Shown: positions 8,546 through 16,178 of the stretch, piece after piece
Layout: each line of letters opens with the position of its first letter
Numbering within the stretch: the stretch's first letter is position 1
Origin: Candidatus Gastranaerophilales bacterium
GTDB taxonomy: Bacteria > Cyanobacteriota > Vampirovibrionia > Gastranaerophilales > Gastranaerophilaceae
Reading direction: 5' to 3'
Assembly (NCBI GenBank): GCA_947624645.1
Contig: CANQLG010000024.1
Location: 1 to 32,097, forward strand
Length of the DNA stretch: 32,097 nt
Translations under genes and position numbers: made by a program
Notes under the pieces: generated by a model
Databases searched by the model: none
Told to the model about the DNA's origin: nothing
What the model saw: only the letters and a program-made list of their open reading frames with translations

Positions 8546-8869
8546 CTATAAATTGTTATTACTGCGTTGTTGAAGTTCTCTTGTTTCCTGAAGAGTTCTG
8601 TAATACTCAGCTTCAGCCGAAGCATTATAAGATTTTTCGGCACGTTTTCGGTCTTGTCTATCCTGTTGTCTGTCTTGAAAACGTTGACCGTACTCAATAG
8701 TACTCATTGTTCCTCTGCCTGCACGGTTGACGGAATTAATTGTATTACTTGTCTGGCTTATTACTCTTAGTACATCGCCATAGCTTGCTTGAGCCGGTGT
8801 GTTAATTCCGATTAAAATAGCTAATGTCAAAATTGACAATAAGCATGTAAAAATTGTCCTTTTTCTCAT
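8546..8869 (-). CDS. Small secreted protein, unknown function
   Basis: 107 residues. An N-terminal hydrophobic signal (residues ~7-27, ending AQA-S) precedes a polar, Arg/Gln/Glu-rich mature part with a short run of similar units (FQDRQQDRQDRKRAEKS) and a likely single helix; there is no cysteine in the mature part. Start ATG at 8869 with AGGT 7 nt upstream. It is the first gene of a two-gene minus-strand operon, with 11 nt to the next start. A 94-residue ORF in another frame overlaps it but lacks comparable signals. No family recognised. Confidence 0.72.
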   Translation of the reverse strand: MRKRTIFTCLLSILTLAILIGINTPAQASYGDVLRVISQTSNTINSVNRAGRGTMSTIEYGQRFQDRQQDRQDRKRAEKSYNASAEAEYYRTLQETRELQQRSNNNL

Positions 8870-8975
8870 GTTTATACCTAAACTAACCCTTTCTTCTTTA
8901 TTCCGAATTGTACAATAGTCTTTATCGTAATTTTTTTTTTAAACTTTAATAAAATATGATGTTTTTTAAGAAATA

Positions 8976-9380
8976 TTAACATAATTTTTTTAATTTCTTT
9001 TTTAATATTTCACGGAAACTATCTATTGGTTTGAAACAATAACCGCATTTTTCTGACATAACACCATTCATTTTTAATATTACTTCGGACGGATACCGCC
9101 GACAGATAGACGGTCTGAATTTATGTATTGTACATATATGTTTTTCCCTGTCAAATTTATTGCATTTAAAAACTAATCCGTTGTCATCTTTATCTATTAT
9201 TTCAAGAAAAGTATAAAACGGGTGCAATTTTTTCAGTTTAAGGAATTCTTTTTCATCTTTGACGCTTCCGTTTTTATGATTAACATATATTTTGCTGCAA
9301 CAATCTCCGCATCTTGCGCATGCTCCATACCTATAATATTGTCTTCTTAAAATATATTTGTAAAAAAATTTTTTAAGCAT
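8976..9380 (-). CDS. YkgJ-family cysteine cluster protein
   Basis: 134 residues of the UPF0153/YkgJ type, thought to bind zinc or an Fe-S cluster. The first cysteine group is C21, C24, C27 and C28 (CARCGDCC). The second is the family signature CTIHKFRPSICRRYP, followed by CGYC. The protein is basic at both ends. Biochemical role unknown. It is divergent from uvrC with only 23 bp between the start codons, and the two appear to share a palindromic -10 element, which gives this mRNA a leader of only about 3 nt. No Shine-Dalgarno precedes the start. The family is firm. Confidence 0.88.
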   Translation of the reverse strand: MLKKFFYKYILRRQYYRYGACARCGDCCSKIYVNHKNGSVKDEKEFLKLKKLHPFYTFLEIIDKDDNGLVFKCNKFDREKHICTIHKFRPSICRRYPSEVILKMNGVMSEKCGYCFKPIDSFREILKKKLKKLC

Positions 9381-9389
9381 CTTAATTAC

Positions 9390-9397
9390 ATTATAAT
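9390..9397. promoter_or_regulatory. Symmetric bidirectional -10 element between ykgJ-like gene and uvrC
   Basis: The 8-bp palindrome ATTATAAT contains TATAAT on the plus strand (9392-9397) and on the minus strand (9395-9390). Counting +1 as the seventh base after the hexamer, plus-strand transcription starts at 9404, the A of the uvrC ATG. Minus-strand transcription starts at 9383, three bases before the other gene. -35 matches on both sides are poor. The sequence is seen; use as a promoter is inferred. Confidence 0.5.
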
Positions 9398-9403
9398 ATT
9401 AAT

Positions 9404-11239
9404 ATGGATATCAAGGAACAATTAAGGTTAATACCTGAATCAAGCGGTTCTTATCAATTTTTTGATAAGGATAATACTATTATATATGTCGGTAAAGCAA
9501 AAAATTTAAAACGACGTGTTTCAAGTTATTTTAATAAAAAACACGACAGTGTAAAGCTTGCGGTTATGGTGCCTCAAATCGTGAGAATTGAATTTATTAT
9601 TACCAATTCTGAAGTTGAAGCTCTTATTTTGGAATCTCATTTGATAAAAAAATATAAGCCAAAGTACAATGTGCTTTTAAAAGACGATAAAAAATTTCCT
9701 TATTTCCTTATTACCAAAGAGGATTATCCGAGAATTTTGGTTACCCGAAAGCGAAATAAGAACATGCAAGAGGGCAAATATTTCGGGCCTTATACAAATG
9801 CAAAATCTATGTATACGACATTGGATTTATTAAAAAAACTTTTTCCGTTAAAGCAATGTAAGTCGCCTAAATTTAAAGACAGACCTTGTATATATTATCA
9901 AATCGGAAGATGTTTGGCTCCTTGCCAAAAGTTAGTTACTTCCGAGGAATATAAAAAGCTGATAAAAAATGTTGAACTTTTTCTTTCGGGTAAACAAATG
10001 CAGCTGGTTGACGAGTTAAAATCTTTGATGGAAAAATATTCGCTTTCTCAGGAATATGAAAAAGCTGCAAAATACCGTGACAGTTATTTTGATGTGTTAA
10101 AAACCATTGAAAAACAAAAGGTTGTATATGAAAATACAAACATAAATCAGGATATTATTTCGGTCAGCACAAATGACTATCTGGGCGGCATATCTTTGCT
10201 TCAAATTAGAGATGGCAGACTGACAAACAAAAAAGATTTTGAAATATCAAAAAATGATTATGATACGGATTCCGAAATAATATCATACTTTATAAAAGAA
10301 TATTATTTAATGATTAATCCGGAAGATATTCCCTCAGAAATCCTTTTTTCTGCTCAAATAGATGAAGAAGATAAACAAATATTTGAAAAATGGCTTTCAG
10401 CAAAAAAAGGTTCCAATGTAAAAGTTAAACCTGCAAATAATAAGAAAAATAATGATATATTAGAACTTGCTTTAAAAAATTCTAACTATCATCTTGAAGA
10501 AATGAAAGTTAAATCATTGCAAGAGGTTCAAAATAATTACAATGAAGCAGGGTCATATATTCAGGAAAAACTTTCGCTTTCAAAATTTCCTCATGTCGTG
10601 GAATGTTTTGATATTTCTCATATTCAAGGAACAAATACCGTTGCATCCATGGTGTGTTTTAATAACGGAATGCCTAAAAAAAGCGAATATAAAAGGTATA
10701 AAATAAAAACGGTAGAAACAGGTAAACCCGATGATTTTCAATCTATGAGAGAAGTAGTATACAGACGCTATTCAAGACTTTTAAAAGAGGGAAAACCATT
10801 CCCCGACTTGATTATAATAGATGGAGGTAAAGGTCAATTGTCAAGTGCAGTTGAAATATTATCAGAGCTGGGGGTTAAAAATCAGGATATTATTTCACTG
10901 GCAAAACGTATTGAAGAAGTATTTCTGCCTCATAAATCAGAATCTGTTATATTCCCTCTTAATTCTCAAGCCTTATACTTTTTTCAAAGGATTCGTGATG
11001 AAGCTCACAGATTTGCAATAACATTCCATCGTAAGTTGCGTGAAAAATCCGCTGTTCATTCTGAATTGGATGATATAAAAGGACTGTACCAAAAAAATAA
11101 AAAATTACTGATTGATAAATATTCTTCAATAAATAAAATTTCTAAGTTAACAAAAGAAGAATTAATGTTATTATTATCTAAGAAGCAAGCTCAAATTGTT
11201 TACGATTATTTTAATACGGGGAAAAAACAGAATGGATAA
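9404..11239 (+). CDS. uvrC: UvrABC excinuclease subunit C
   Basis: Makes both incisions around DNA lesions during nucleotide excision repair. 611 residues, normal length. Domains in order: GIY-YIG nuclease (SGSYQFF...IIYVGKAKNLKRRVSSYF, residues 14-43); a four-cysteine region C152, C162, C170, C174 that fits the Fe-S site reported in UvrC; a UVR helix pair (~195-235) for UvrB contact; an RNase H-like nuclease with ECFDISHIQG, DLIIIDGGKGQL and DEAHRFA holding the acidic residues and histidine; and C-terminal helix-hairpin-helix repeats. No Shine-Dalgarno is present, and TATAAT ends 6 nt before the ATG, suggesting a leaderless mRNA. The last 8 nt overlap the next gene. Near certain. Confidence 0.98.
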   Translation: MDIKEQLRLIPESSGSYQFFDKDNTIIYVGKAKNLKRRVSSYFNKKHDSVKLAVMVPQIVRIEFIITNSEVEALILESHLIKKYKPKYNVLLKDDKKFPYFLITKEDYPRILVTRKRNKNMQEGKYFGPYTNAKSMYTTLDLLKKLFPLKQCKSPKFKDRPCIYYQIGRCLAPCQKLVTSEEYKKLIKNVELFLSGKQMQLVDELKSLMEKYSLSQEYEKAAKYRDSYFDVLKTIEKQKVVYENTNINQDIISVSTNDYLGGISLLQIRDGRLTNKKDFEISKNDYDTDSEIISYFIKEYYLMINPEDIPSEILFSAQIDEEDKQIFEKWLSAKKGSNVKVKPANNKKNNDILELALKNSNYHLEEMKVKSLQEVQNNYNEAGSYIQEKLSLSKFPHVVECFDISHIQGTNTVASMVCFNNGMPKKSEYKRYKIKTVETGKPDDFQSMREVVYRRYSRLLKEGKPFPDLIIIDGGKGQLSSAVEILSELGVKNQDIISLAKRIEEVFLPHKSESVIFPLNSQALYFFQRIRDEAHRFAITFHRKLREKSAVHSELDDIKGLYQKNKKLLIDKYSSINKISKLTKEELMLLLSKKQAQIVYDYFNTGKKQNG

Positions 11240-12323
11240 AAAACTTGAAAAACCACAGCAAATAACTTTTGATATAACAGACAGATGTCAAATGAGATGT
11301 GTAACTTGTGCTAAATGGAATACAGTGCCAAGTGATATCATTTCTAAAGAGCTTTCAACCGATGAGTGGAAAAAAGTGCTTTCAGATTTAAGAAATTGGT
11401 TAGGAGAAGGTTTTTGGTTCTGTTTTTCAGGAGGTGAACCCTTTTTAAGAACCGATATATTTGAACTTGCTGATTATGCTCATTCGCTCGGAATAAAAGT
11501 TGCATCTATGACTAATGCTTTCAGTATTCAGCATTTATATGAAAAAATAGTTGATTCACCTATTGAGTCTTTGAACTTCTCGTTAAATGCCATAAATAAT
11601 CCTATAATCCACGATGAATCCAGAGGCAGAGAAGGTTCTTATGAAAAAATTATTGATGCAATTATGGAAATTAAAAAACTTCGTGACGAAAAACATTCTT
11701 CTTTGGGTATAAATATTGCTACGATTATGTTTCCCGAAAATATTGAAGAAATAATTCCTTTGGTTGAATTTGTTACTTTAAATAAAATAAACGGAATTAT
11801 GTTTCAATTGCTGGATGATAAAGAATCATTTCAGGCTTATTGTGTGAGAACAAGTTCTAAAACTTCAAAATATGTAATGCCAAAAGAGCTAAGATTAAAA
11901 TATAAAAATATGTCAAAGCGTGCAATTGAAGTTGTAGACAGGCTTATTGAAATGAAAAGAGCAGGTCATTCAATATATAATTCTTACGAACAATTAGAAG
12001 CTATGAAAGTATTTTTTAATAATCCCGATGATATCCTGCATGATATTAAATGTGATGTTGGCTCTACAAATTTTGCCATTGATCCTTATGGTGATGTCAG
12101 ATTATGTTTTAATATGGACGCTGTCGGTAATATTAAAAATACTCTGCCTCAAGAAATATGGGAAAATATGGAATCTCAAAAATGCAGACAGCTTACCAAA
12201 TCTTGTAAAATGTATTGCAGAATGCTTAATTGCAACTTTAAACACAATTTTGCCAATTTTAATAAATCGTTTTTGCAAAAATGTATAAATAAAACGGTTA
12301 GAATTTTAAAGGGTAAAAATTAA
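11232..12323 (+). CDS. Radical SAM/SPASM domain protein
   Basis: 363 residues from ATG 11232, preceded by GGGGA (11218-11222) inside uvrC and overlapping its end by 8 nt. The radical SAM core has CX3CX2C at C19, C23 and C26 (DRCQMRCVTC) and SGGEP at 66-70. A C-terminal SPASM-type region carries cysteines in KCDVGS, VRLCFN, QKCRQL, KSCKMYC and LNC, with the usual FAIDPYGDVRLC...GNI...IWE layout, so it should bind auxiliary clusters. SPASM enzymes modify peptides, proteins or glycan precursors; no small precursor-peptide ORF was found beside it. It is coupled to uvrC upstream and to a DUF815 ATPase gene downstream. Class firm, substrate unknown. Confidence 0.9.
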   Translation: MDKKLEKPQQITFDITDRCQMRCVTCAKWNTVPSDIISKELSTDEWKKVLSDLRNWLGEGFWFCFSGGEPFLRTDIFELADYAHSLGIKVASMTNAFSIQHLYEKIVDSPIESLNFSLNAINNPIIHDESRGREGSYEKIIDAIMEIKKLRDEKHSSLGINIATIMFPENIEEIIPLVEFVTLNKINGIMFQLLDDKESFQAYCVRTSSKTSKYVMPKELRLKYKNMSKRAIEVVDRLIEMKRAGHSIYNSYEQLEAMKVFFNNPDDILHDIKCDVGSTNFAIDPYGDVRLCFNMDAVGNIKNTLPQEIWENMESQKCRQLTKSCKMYCRMLNCNFKHNFANFNKSFLQKCINKTVRILKGKN

Positions 12324-13534
12324 TGTCCGATATTACAACTTCTTTATTACTTATATCCATATATAAGAATATTTTAAATGACAGCGTTATATATAATTTT
12401 ATAAATTTTTTATCGAATTTGTCTAAATCCGATGATTTTGATATGCTGCTAAAAGTATATTCCGAATTTATTTCAAGGTTATACGAATATGAGCAAAACC
12501 AAAATATATACTTATATTTGAAGTATTTGTTATATACCGATGAAAATATAATTTCAAAGGGTTGTTCATCTTGTATTAAAGATAATGAAAATATACTGCA
12601 AACAGCCCGTTATGAGTTGTCTTTATTTGACAAATTATTGACTAATAACTATTCATATATAAAAAACTCTTTGATGTCAAAATTCCCTGACAAAAGAGAT
12701 ATAATAGAACATTTACCGGTTTTTTATGACACCAATAAAGCCGATTTTGATTTGAATGATATTATAAACTCTTATAACAAAAACGGTTACGGTAAATTTT
12801 CGTGTTACAGCGCATTCAAATTCAATGAAAACGGAGAAATTATTCCTGTTAAATATACAGATAGTGTTACATTTAATGATTTAAAAAATTATGATTATCA
12901 AAAAAGCGTAATAAAACAAAATACCTTAGCTTTTTTAGAGGGCAAAAATGCAAATAACATTCTTTTATACGGCGACAGAGGTTGCGGTAAATCTTCAACT
13001 GTTAAAGCTTTAATTAATGAATTTTCATCTTACAATCTTAAAATTATACAGGTATATAAAGAAAGTTTTATAAAATTATCGGATTTGTATGACACATTAA
13101 GGAATTTACCGTTAAAATTTATAATATTTGCAGATGATATCAGTTTTGATGAAAATGATAAAAATTTTTCATCAATAAAGGCTGTATTGGAGGGCTCTTT
13201 ATCAAACAGACCCGAAAACGTAATTATATATGCTACAACAAACAGAATGCATCTTGTAAAAGAAAGTTTTTCTGCAAGAGAAGGTAATGAAGTCCATTAT
13301 AATGATACTATTGATGAAATGGTTTCTTTATCTGACAGGTTTGGTATAATGTTGACGTTTTCTTTGCTTACAAAAAGCGAATATTTAGATATTGTTACAA
13401 AACTTGCTGCGGATTGTTGCATAGCGATTAATGATGATTTATTAAAACAAGCTGAAGAATTTTGTGCTTTGAAAGGTATAAGAACGCCGAGAGTTGCTAG
13501 GCAGTTTATTACAAATTTTTTAACTTCATTATAA
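12323..13534 (+). CDS. DUF815-family AAA+ ATPase
   Basis: 403 residues. Residues ~1-190 are a helical, Leu/Tyr/Asn-rich region. The ATPase core follows: Walker A GDRGCGKSS (217-225), Walker B FIIFADD (266-272), sensor-1 region IYATTNRMHL, and the DUF815-typical DRFGIMLTF region. The C terminus has the lid helices ending in TPRVARQFITNF. ATP hydrolysis is expected; the target is unknown for the family. Its ATG shares one base with the stop of the SPASM gene, and AAAGGG lies 9 nt upstream, so it is the third gene of the uvrC operon. A weak A/T hairpin (13539-13552) before a T-run is the only terminator-like element after it. Confidence 0.88.
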   Translation: MSDITTSLLLISIYKNILNDSVIYNFINFLSNLSKSDDFDMLLKVYSEFISRLYEYEQNQNIYLYLKYLLYTDENIISKGCSSCIKDNENILQTARYELSLFDKLLTNNYSYIKNSLMSKFPDKRDIIEHLPVFYDTNKADFDLNDIINSYNKNGYGKFSCYSAFKFNENGEIIPVKYTDSVTFNDLKNYDYQKSVIKQNTLAFLEGKNANNILLYGDRGCGKSSTVKALINEFSSYNLKIIQVYKESFIKLSDLYDTLRNLPLKFIIFADDISFDENDKNFSSIKAVLEGSLSNRPENVIIYATTNRMHLVKESFSAREGNEVHYNDTIDEMVSLSDRFGIMLTFSLLTKSEYLDIVTKLAADCCIAINDDLLKQAEEFCALKGIRTPRVARQFITNFLTSL

Positions 13535-13592
13535 TTATTAATAAATATTAATTTATATGTTTTTTTGCGAAAATTTTTTTATGTTCCGTTTA

Positions 13593-13632
13593 TATAATAT
13601 TGTAAATTTTAGCATTAACGGGTGTGTTTATT
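13593..13632 (+). promoter_or_regulatory. Candidate promoter -10 and Shine-Dalgarno for the 466-residue gene
   Basis: TATAAT at 13593-13598 lies in the 98-bp gap after the ATPase gene and predicts a start near 13605 with a leader of about 28 nt. The -35 is not recognisable. GGGTG (13620-13624) is 8 nt before ATG 13633 and is the best ribosome site, which argues for that ATG over the GTG at 13624. Confidence 0.4.
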
Positions 13633-15033
13633 ATGAGAATTAATCAAATTTCAAGTGTATATTCAAATAATTTTTACGGGATTCAAAATAAGAGAAATAC
13701 AAATGCAGATACAATATCATATTTAGGAACAGACGGTAATGTTCTTGTTATGAATCCTGCAGCCAGAAAATATTTTGAACTGGTTAAAAATATATCAAAT
13801 AAAAAAGTGGGTTCAAAATTCATAATCAAACCAAAATCACCTAAATACAGAGATTTAAATATATTGATTACACCTGACAGTGTAATAAAATCAAATGATA
13901 TATATATTGGAATAGAAAAGCCGAATAAAACGTCATTCAAAGGTCGTTTATACGGAAGTATACGTCAGGATGGGGATAATATTGATTACACAATGCAAAA
14001 CGAATATATCAGATTTTGGATGGATGGAATGCATTCTTTGGTCAATGAAAAATACCGGGATAAACAGTATGCCCCGCTATTAAAAAATGATTATAACTTT
14101 TTTATTCCCTCTGATGGTGACGGTACAAGATATAAAGATGTAACAACATTGCAAAACGGCAGGACAAAGCCTGCTTCATATATTCCTGCAACATTAAACG
14201 GAAAAAATATGTCACTTGTGCAAAATGTTATTTCTAACTATACAAAAACGGGCAAACTTGACAAAATGTTTGATTTAATTCGTGTAAAACCTGCTCAAGG
14301 CAGTGCTTATGCATTTTTAGAAGGATTAAAATCGGGTCAAATATCAACTCAGCGTCCTATTGTATTTAGCTGGGGAGATAATTTTACGGATGCTGATATT
14401 TCAAAAATCATGTATGAACACGAAAAAACAGGCTCAGCTTTTACTATTACGACTATTCCTGTTGAAAAATCACAGACTAAAAGTTTAAGCGTAGTAAAAA
14501 TAGACTCTTTTGAAAATAAAACAATAACTGATTTTGTTGAAAAACCTCAAGATGATAAATTTATTGAAAGTTGTGTAGTTAAAGAACTTGGTAAAGATAA
14601 ATGCTTATCAGCGGTGGGGCCTTATATATTATCGCCTGCTGTTCTCAGTTGGATTAAAGAAAAATATATTAATAATCCTGAAAGTTTTAGAAGCCCAGAT
14701 AAAGGTTTTGATTTTTCTTCCATGGTTGTTGCTCCTGCTCTTTTTGCTATGAAAACAGGTGAAATTCCAAATGCACAAATGAAATTGGCTATTATTCCAA
14801 AGGATGAAACTTGGTCAGATTTAGGGTCGCAAAAAGATTTTTCTAAAGCAATGAAAAATATTACGTTGGGTGCATATTCTCATTTGCCATCCGAAATTCT
14901 TGAATCCGTTAAACAAAATGTTGATGCTGATTCTAATATAACCTTTAATAAAAAATCACGAAAAATCTTTGATTTAATGCTTTCAGACCTAAATATTCAA
15001 GCTCAAAACGTTATTGCCTATTGTGAAGAATAA
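13633..15033 (+). CDS. Nucleotidyltransferase-like protein (sugar-phosphate NTase fold), lineage-specific
   Basis: 466 residues. Residues 1-110 form a leader and small domain of no known family. From ~155 the protein follows the sugar-nucleotidyltransferase plan: a glycine loop SDGDGTRY (160-167), a following TKPASYI lysine, QGSAYAFLEGL, a product-side GDNFTD, FVEKPQ (301-306) and WSDLGS. The usual LAGGxGTR is changed to PSDGDGTR, so substrate or activity may differ from GlgC/RfbA enzymes. The N-terminal stretch is Asn/Ser-rich and ends NNFYGIQNK, like a tag. It lies directly upstream of proB, whose -35 lies inside its last codons. Fold inference moderate; the reaction is not known. Confidence 0.7.
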   Translation: MRINQISSVYSNNFYGIQNKRNTNADTISYLGTDGNVLVMNPAARKYFELVKNISNKKVGSKFIIKPKSPKYRDLNILITPDSVIKSNDIYIGIEKPNKTSFKGRLYGSIRQDGDNIDYTMQNEYIRFWMDGMHSLVNEKYRDKQYAPLLKNDYNFFIPSDGDGTRYKDVTTLQNGRTKPASYIPATLNGKNMSLVQNVISNYTKTGKLDKMFDLIRVKPAQGSAYAFLEGLKSGQISTQRPIVFSWGDNFTDADISKIMYEHEKTGSAFTITTIPVEKSQTKSLSVVKIDSFENKTITDFVEKPQDDKFIESCVVKELGKDKCLSAVGPYILSPAVLSWIKEKYINNPESFRSPDKGFDFSSMVVAPALFAMKTGEIPNAQMKLAIIPKDETWSDLGSQKDFSKAMKNITLGAYSHLPSEILESVKQNVDADSNITFNKKSRKIFDLMLSDLNIQAQNVIAYCEE

Positions 15034-15047
15034 GCTATAATAAAAAT
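15014..15047 (+). promoter_or_regulatory. proB promoter, predicted leaderless
   Basis: TTGCCT (15014-15019), a 16-bp spacer, then TATAAT (15036-15041). The predicted +1 is 15048, the A of the proB ATG. No Shine-Dalgarno lies before this ATG. The -35 is inside the end of the upstream gene. Motifs seen; start site inferred. Confidence 0.5.
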
Positions 15048-16166
15048 ATGAATATAAGTGAAGCAAAAAGAATTGTCTTTAAATTCGGTACAAACGTACT
15101 AAGAAACGATAATAAAGAAATTTCATTATCAAGAGTGTATTCTTTTATAGAAGAAATTTCAAAACTGCATAAATCGGGCAAAGAAATCATAATTGTAACC
15201 TCAGGTGCAGTCGGATTGGGTGCAAAAAAACTAAATGCCGATTCTTCAGAAAGTCTTGCCATAAAACAGGCATGTGCGGCTGTCGGTCAATGCCAATTAA
15301 TGTCTATTTATGAGGACGGATTTGGAAAATATTCCATTAATACTGCCCAAGTTTTACTTACTGAAGACGATTTTACAAGCCGTATTAAATATTTAAGTCT
15401 AAGTAATGCATTAAATACTTTAATTGATTTAAAAGTAATTCCGATAATAAATCAAAATGATACGGTATCTACTTCAGAGTTAGAATATTACGGGGTCAGT
15501 TTTTCAGATAACGATAAGTTGTCTGCACTCGTTGCAAGTAAATTGGATGCGGATTTATTAGTTATTCTCTCAGATATTGACGGATTATATGATTCAAACC
15601 CAAAAGAAAACCCTAAAGCTAAGTTGATAAGTGAAGTAAAAAATCTAACGGCCGATATAGAAAATTATGCCGGAGCATCATCAAAAGGCGGACGAGGCGG
15701 AATGATAACAAAATTGCAAGCAGCTAAAGTAGTTACGCATTCGGGCGGTTTTGTTGTTATTGCAAACGGAAAAGCTCCTAATATAATTAACAGACTATTT
15801 TCTGATGAAAAATTAGGAACTAAGTTTTATCCCGTCGAACAACTCTCGCAAAAAAAACGTTGGATAGCTTATGCTACAAATATTACGGGACAAATTATTG
15901 TTAATGAAGGCGCAAAAAATGCACTTGTTAATCAAAATAAAAGTCTTTTGCCGATTGGAATTGTCAAAATTAACGGAAATTTTGATTGCGGTGATGTTGT
16001 ATCAGTTCTCGATTCTAATAATATAGAATTTGCCAGAGGAATTGCAAATTATTCTTCAATTGATTCGGAAAAAATAATCGGGCTTCATTCTGATGATATA
16101 TATGAGGCAATCGGACATAAAAATTATGATGCCGTTATATCTAAAGATAATATTGCTTTAATATAG
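15048..16166 (+). CDS. proB: Glutamate 5-kinase
   Basis: First step of proline synthesis: phosphorylates glutamate to gamma-glutamyl phosphate. 372 residues. The amino-acid kinase domain shows FKFGTNVL near the start, VTSGAVGLGAKKL, INQNDTVST, FSDNDKLSALVA, LSDIDGLYDSNP and GGRGGMITKLQAAKV. A C-terminal PUA domain follows (from ~275, KRWIAYATNITGQIIV). The proline feedback site would be in the kinase domain, as in E. coli ProB. It sits 12 nt before proA. The start has no ribosome site but an exactly placed TATAAT, suggesting a leaderless message. Near certain. Confidence 0.97.
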   Translation: MNISEAKRIVFKFGTNVLRNDNKEISLSRVYSFIEEISKLHKSGKEIIIVTSGAVGLGAKKLNADSSESLAIKQACAAVGQCQLMSIYEDGFGKYSINTAQVLLTEDDFTSRIKYLSLSNALNTLIDLKVIPIINQNDTVSTSELEYYGVSFSDNDKLSALVASKLDADLLVILSDIDGLYDSNPKENPKAKLISEVKNLTADIENYAGASSKGGRGGMITKLQAAKVVTHSGGFVVIANGKAPNIINRLFSDEKLGTKFYPVEQLSQKKRWIAYATNITGQIIVNEGAKNALVNQNKSLLPIGIVKINGNFDCGDVVSVLDSNNIEFARGIANYSSIDSEKIIGLHSDDIYEAIGHKNYDAVISKDNIALI

Positions 16167-16178
16167 GAGAAAGAGTCT

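Noticed and set aside
8368-8700. Open frames of 94 and 110 codons in other frames across the secreted-protein genes
   Set aside because: They overlap two genes with signal peptides and good ribosome sites, and have no such signals themselves.
7186-8869. RiPP cluster: radical SAM enzyme with the two small secreted proteins as precursors
   Set aside because: The small proteins are on the opposite strand with Sec-type signal peptides, not leader-core peptides, and no transporter or peptidase is beside them.
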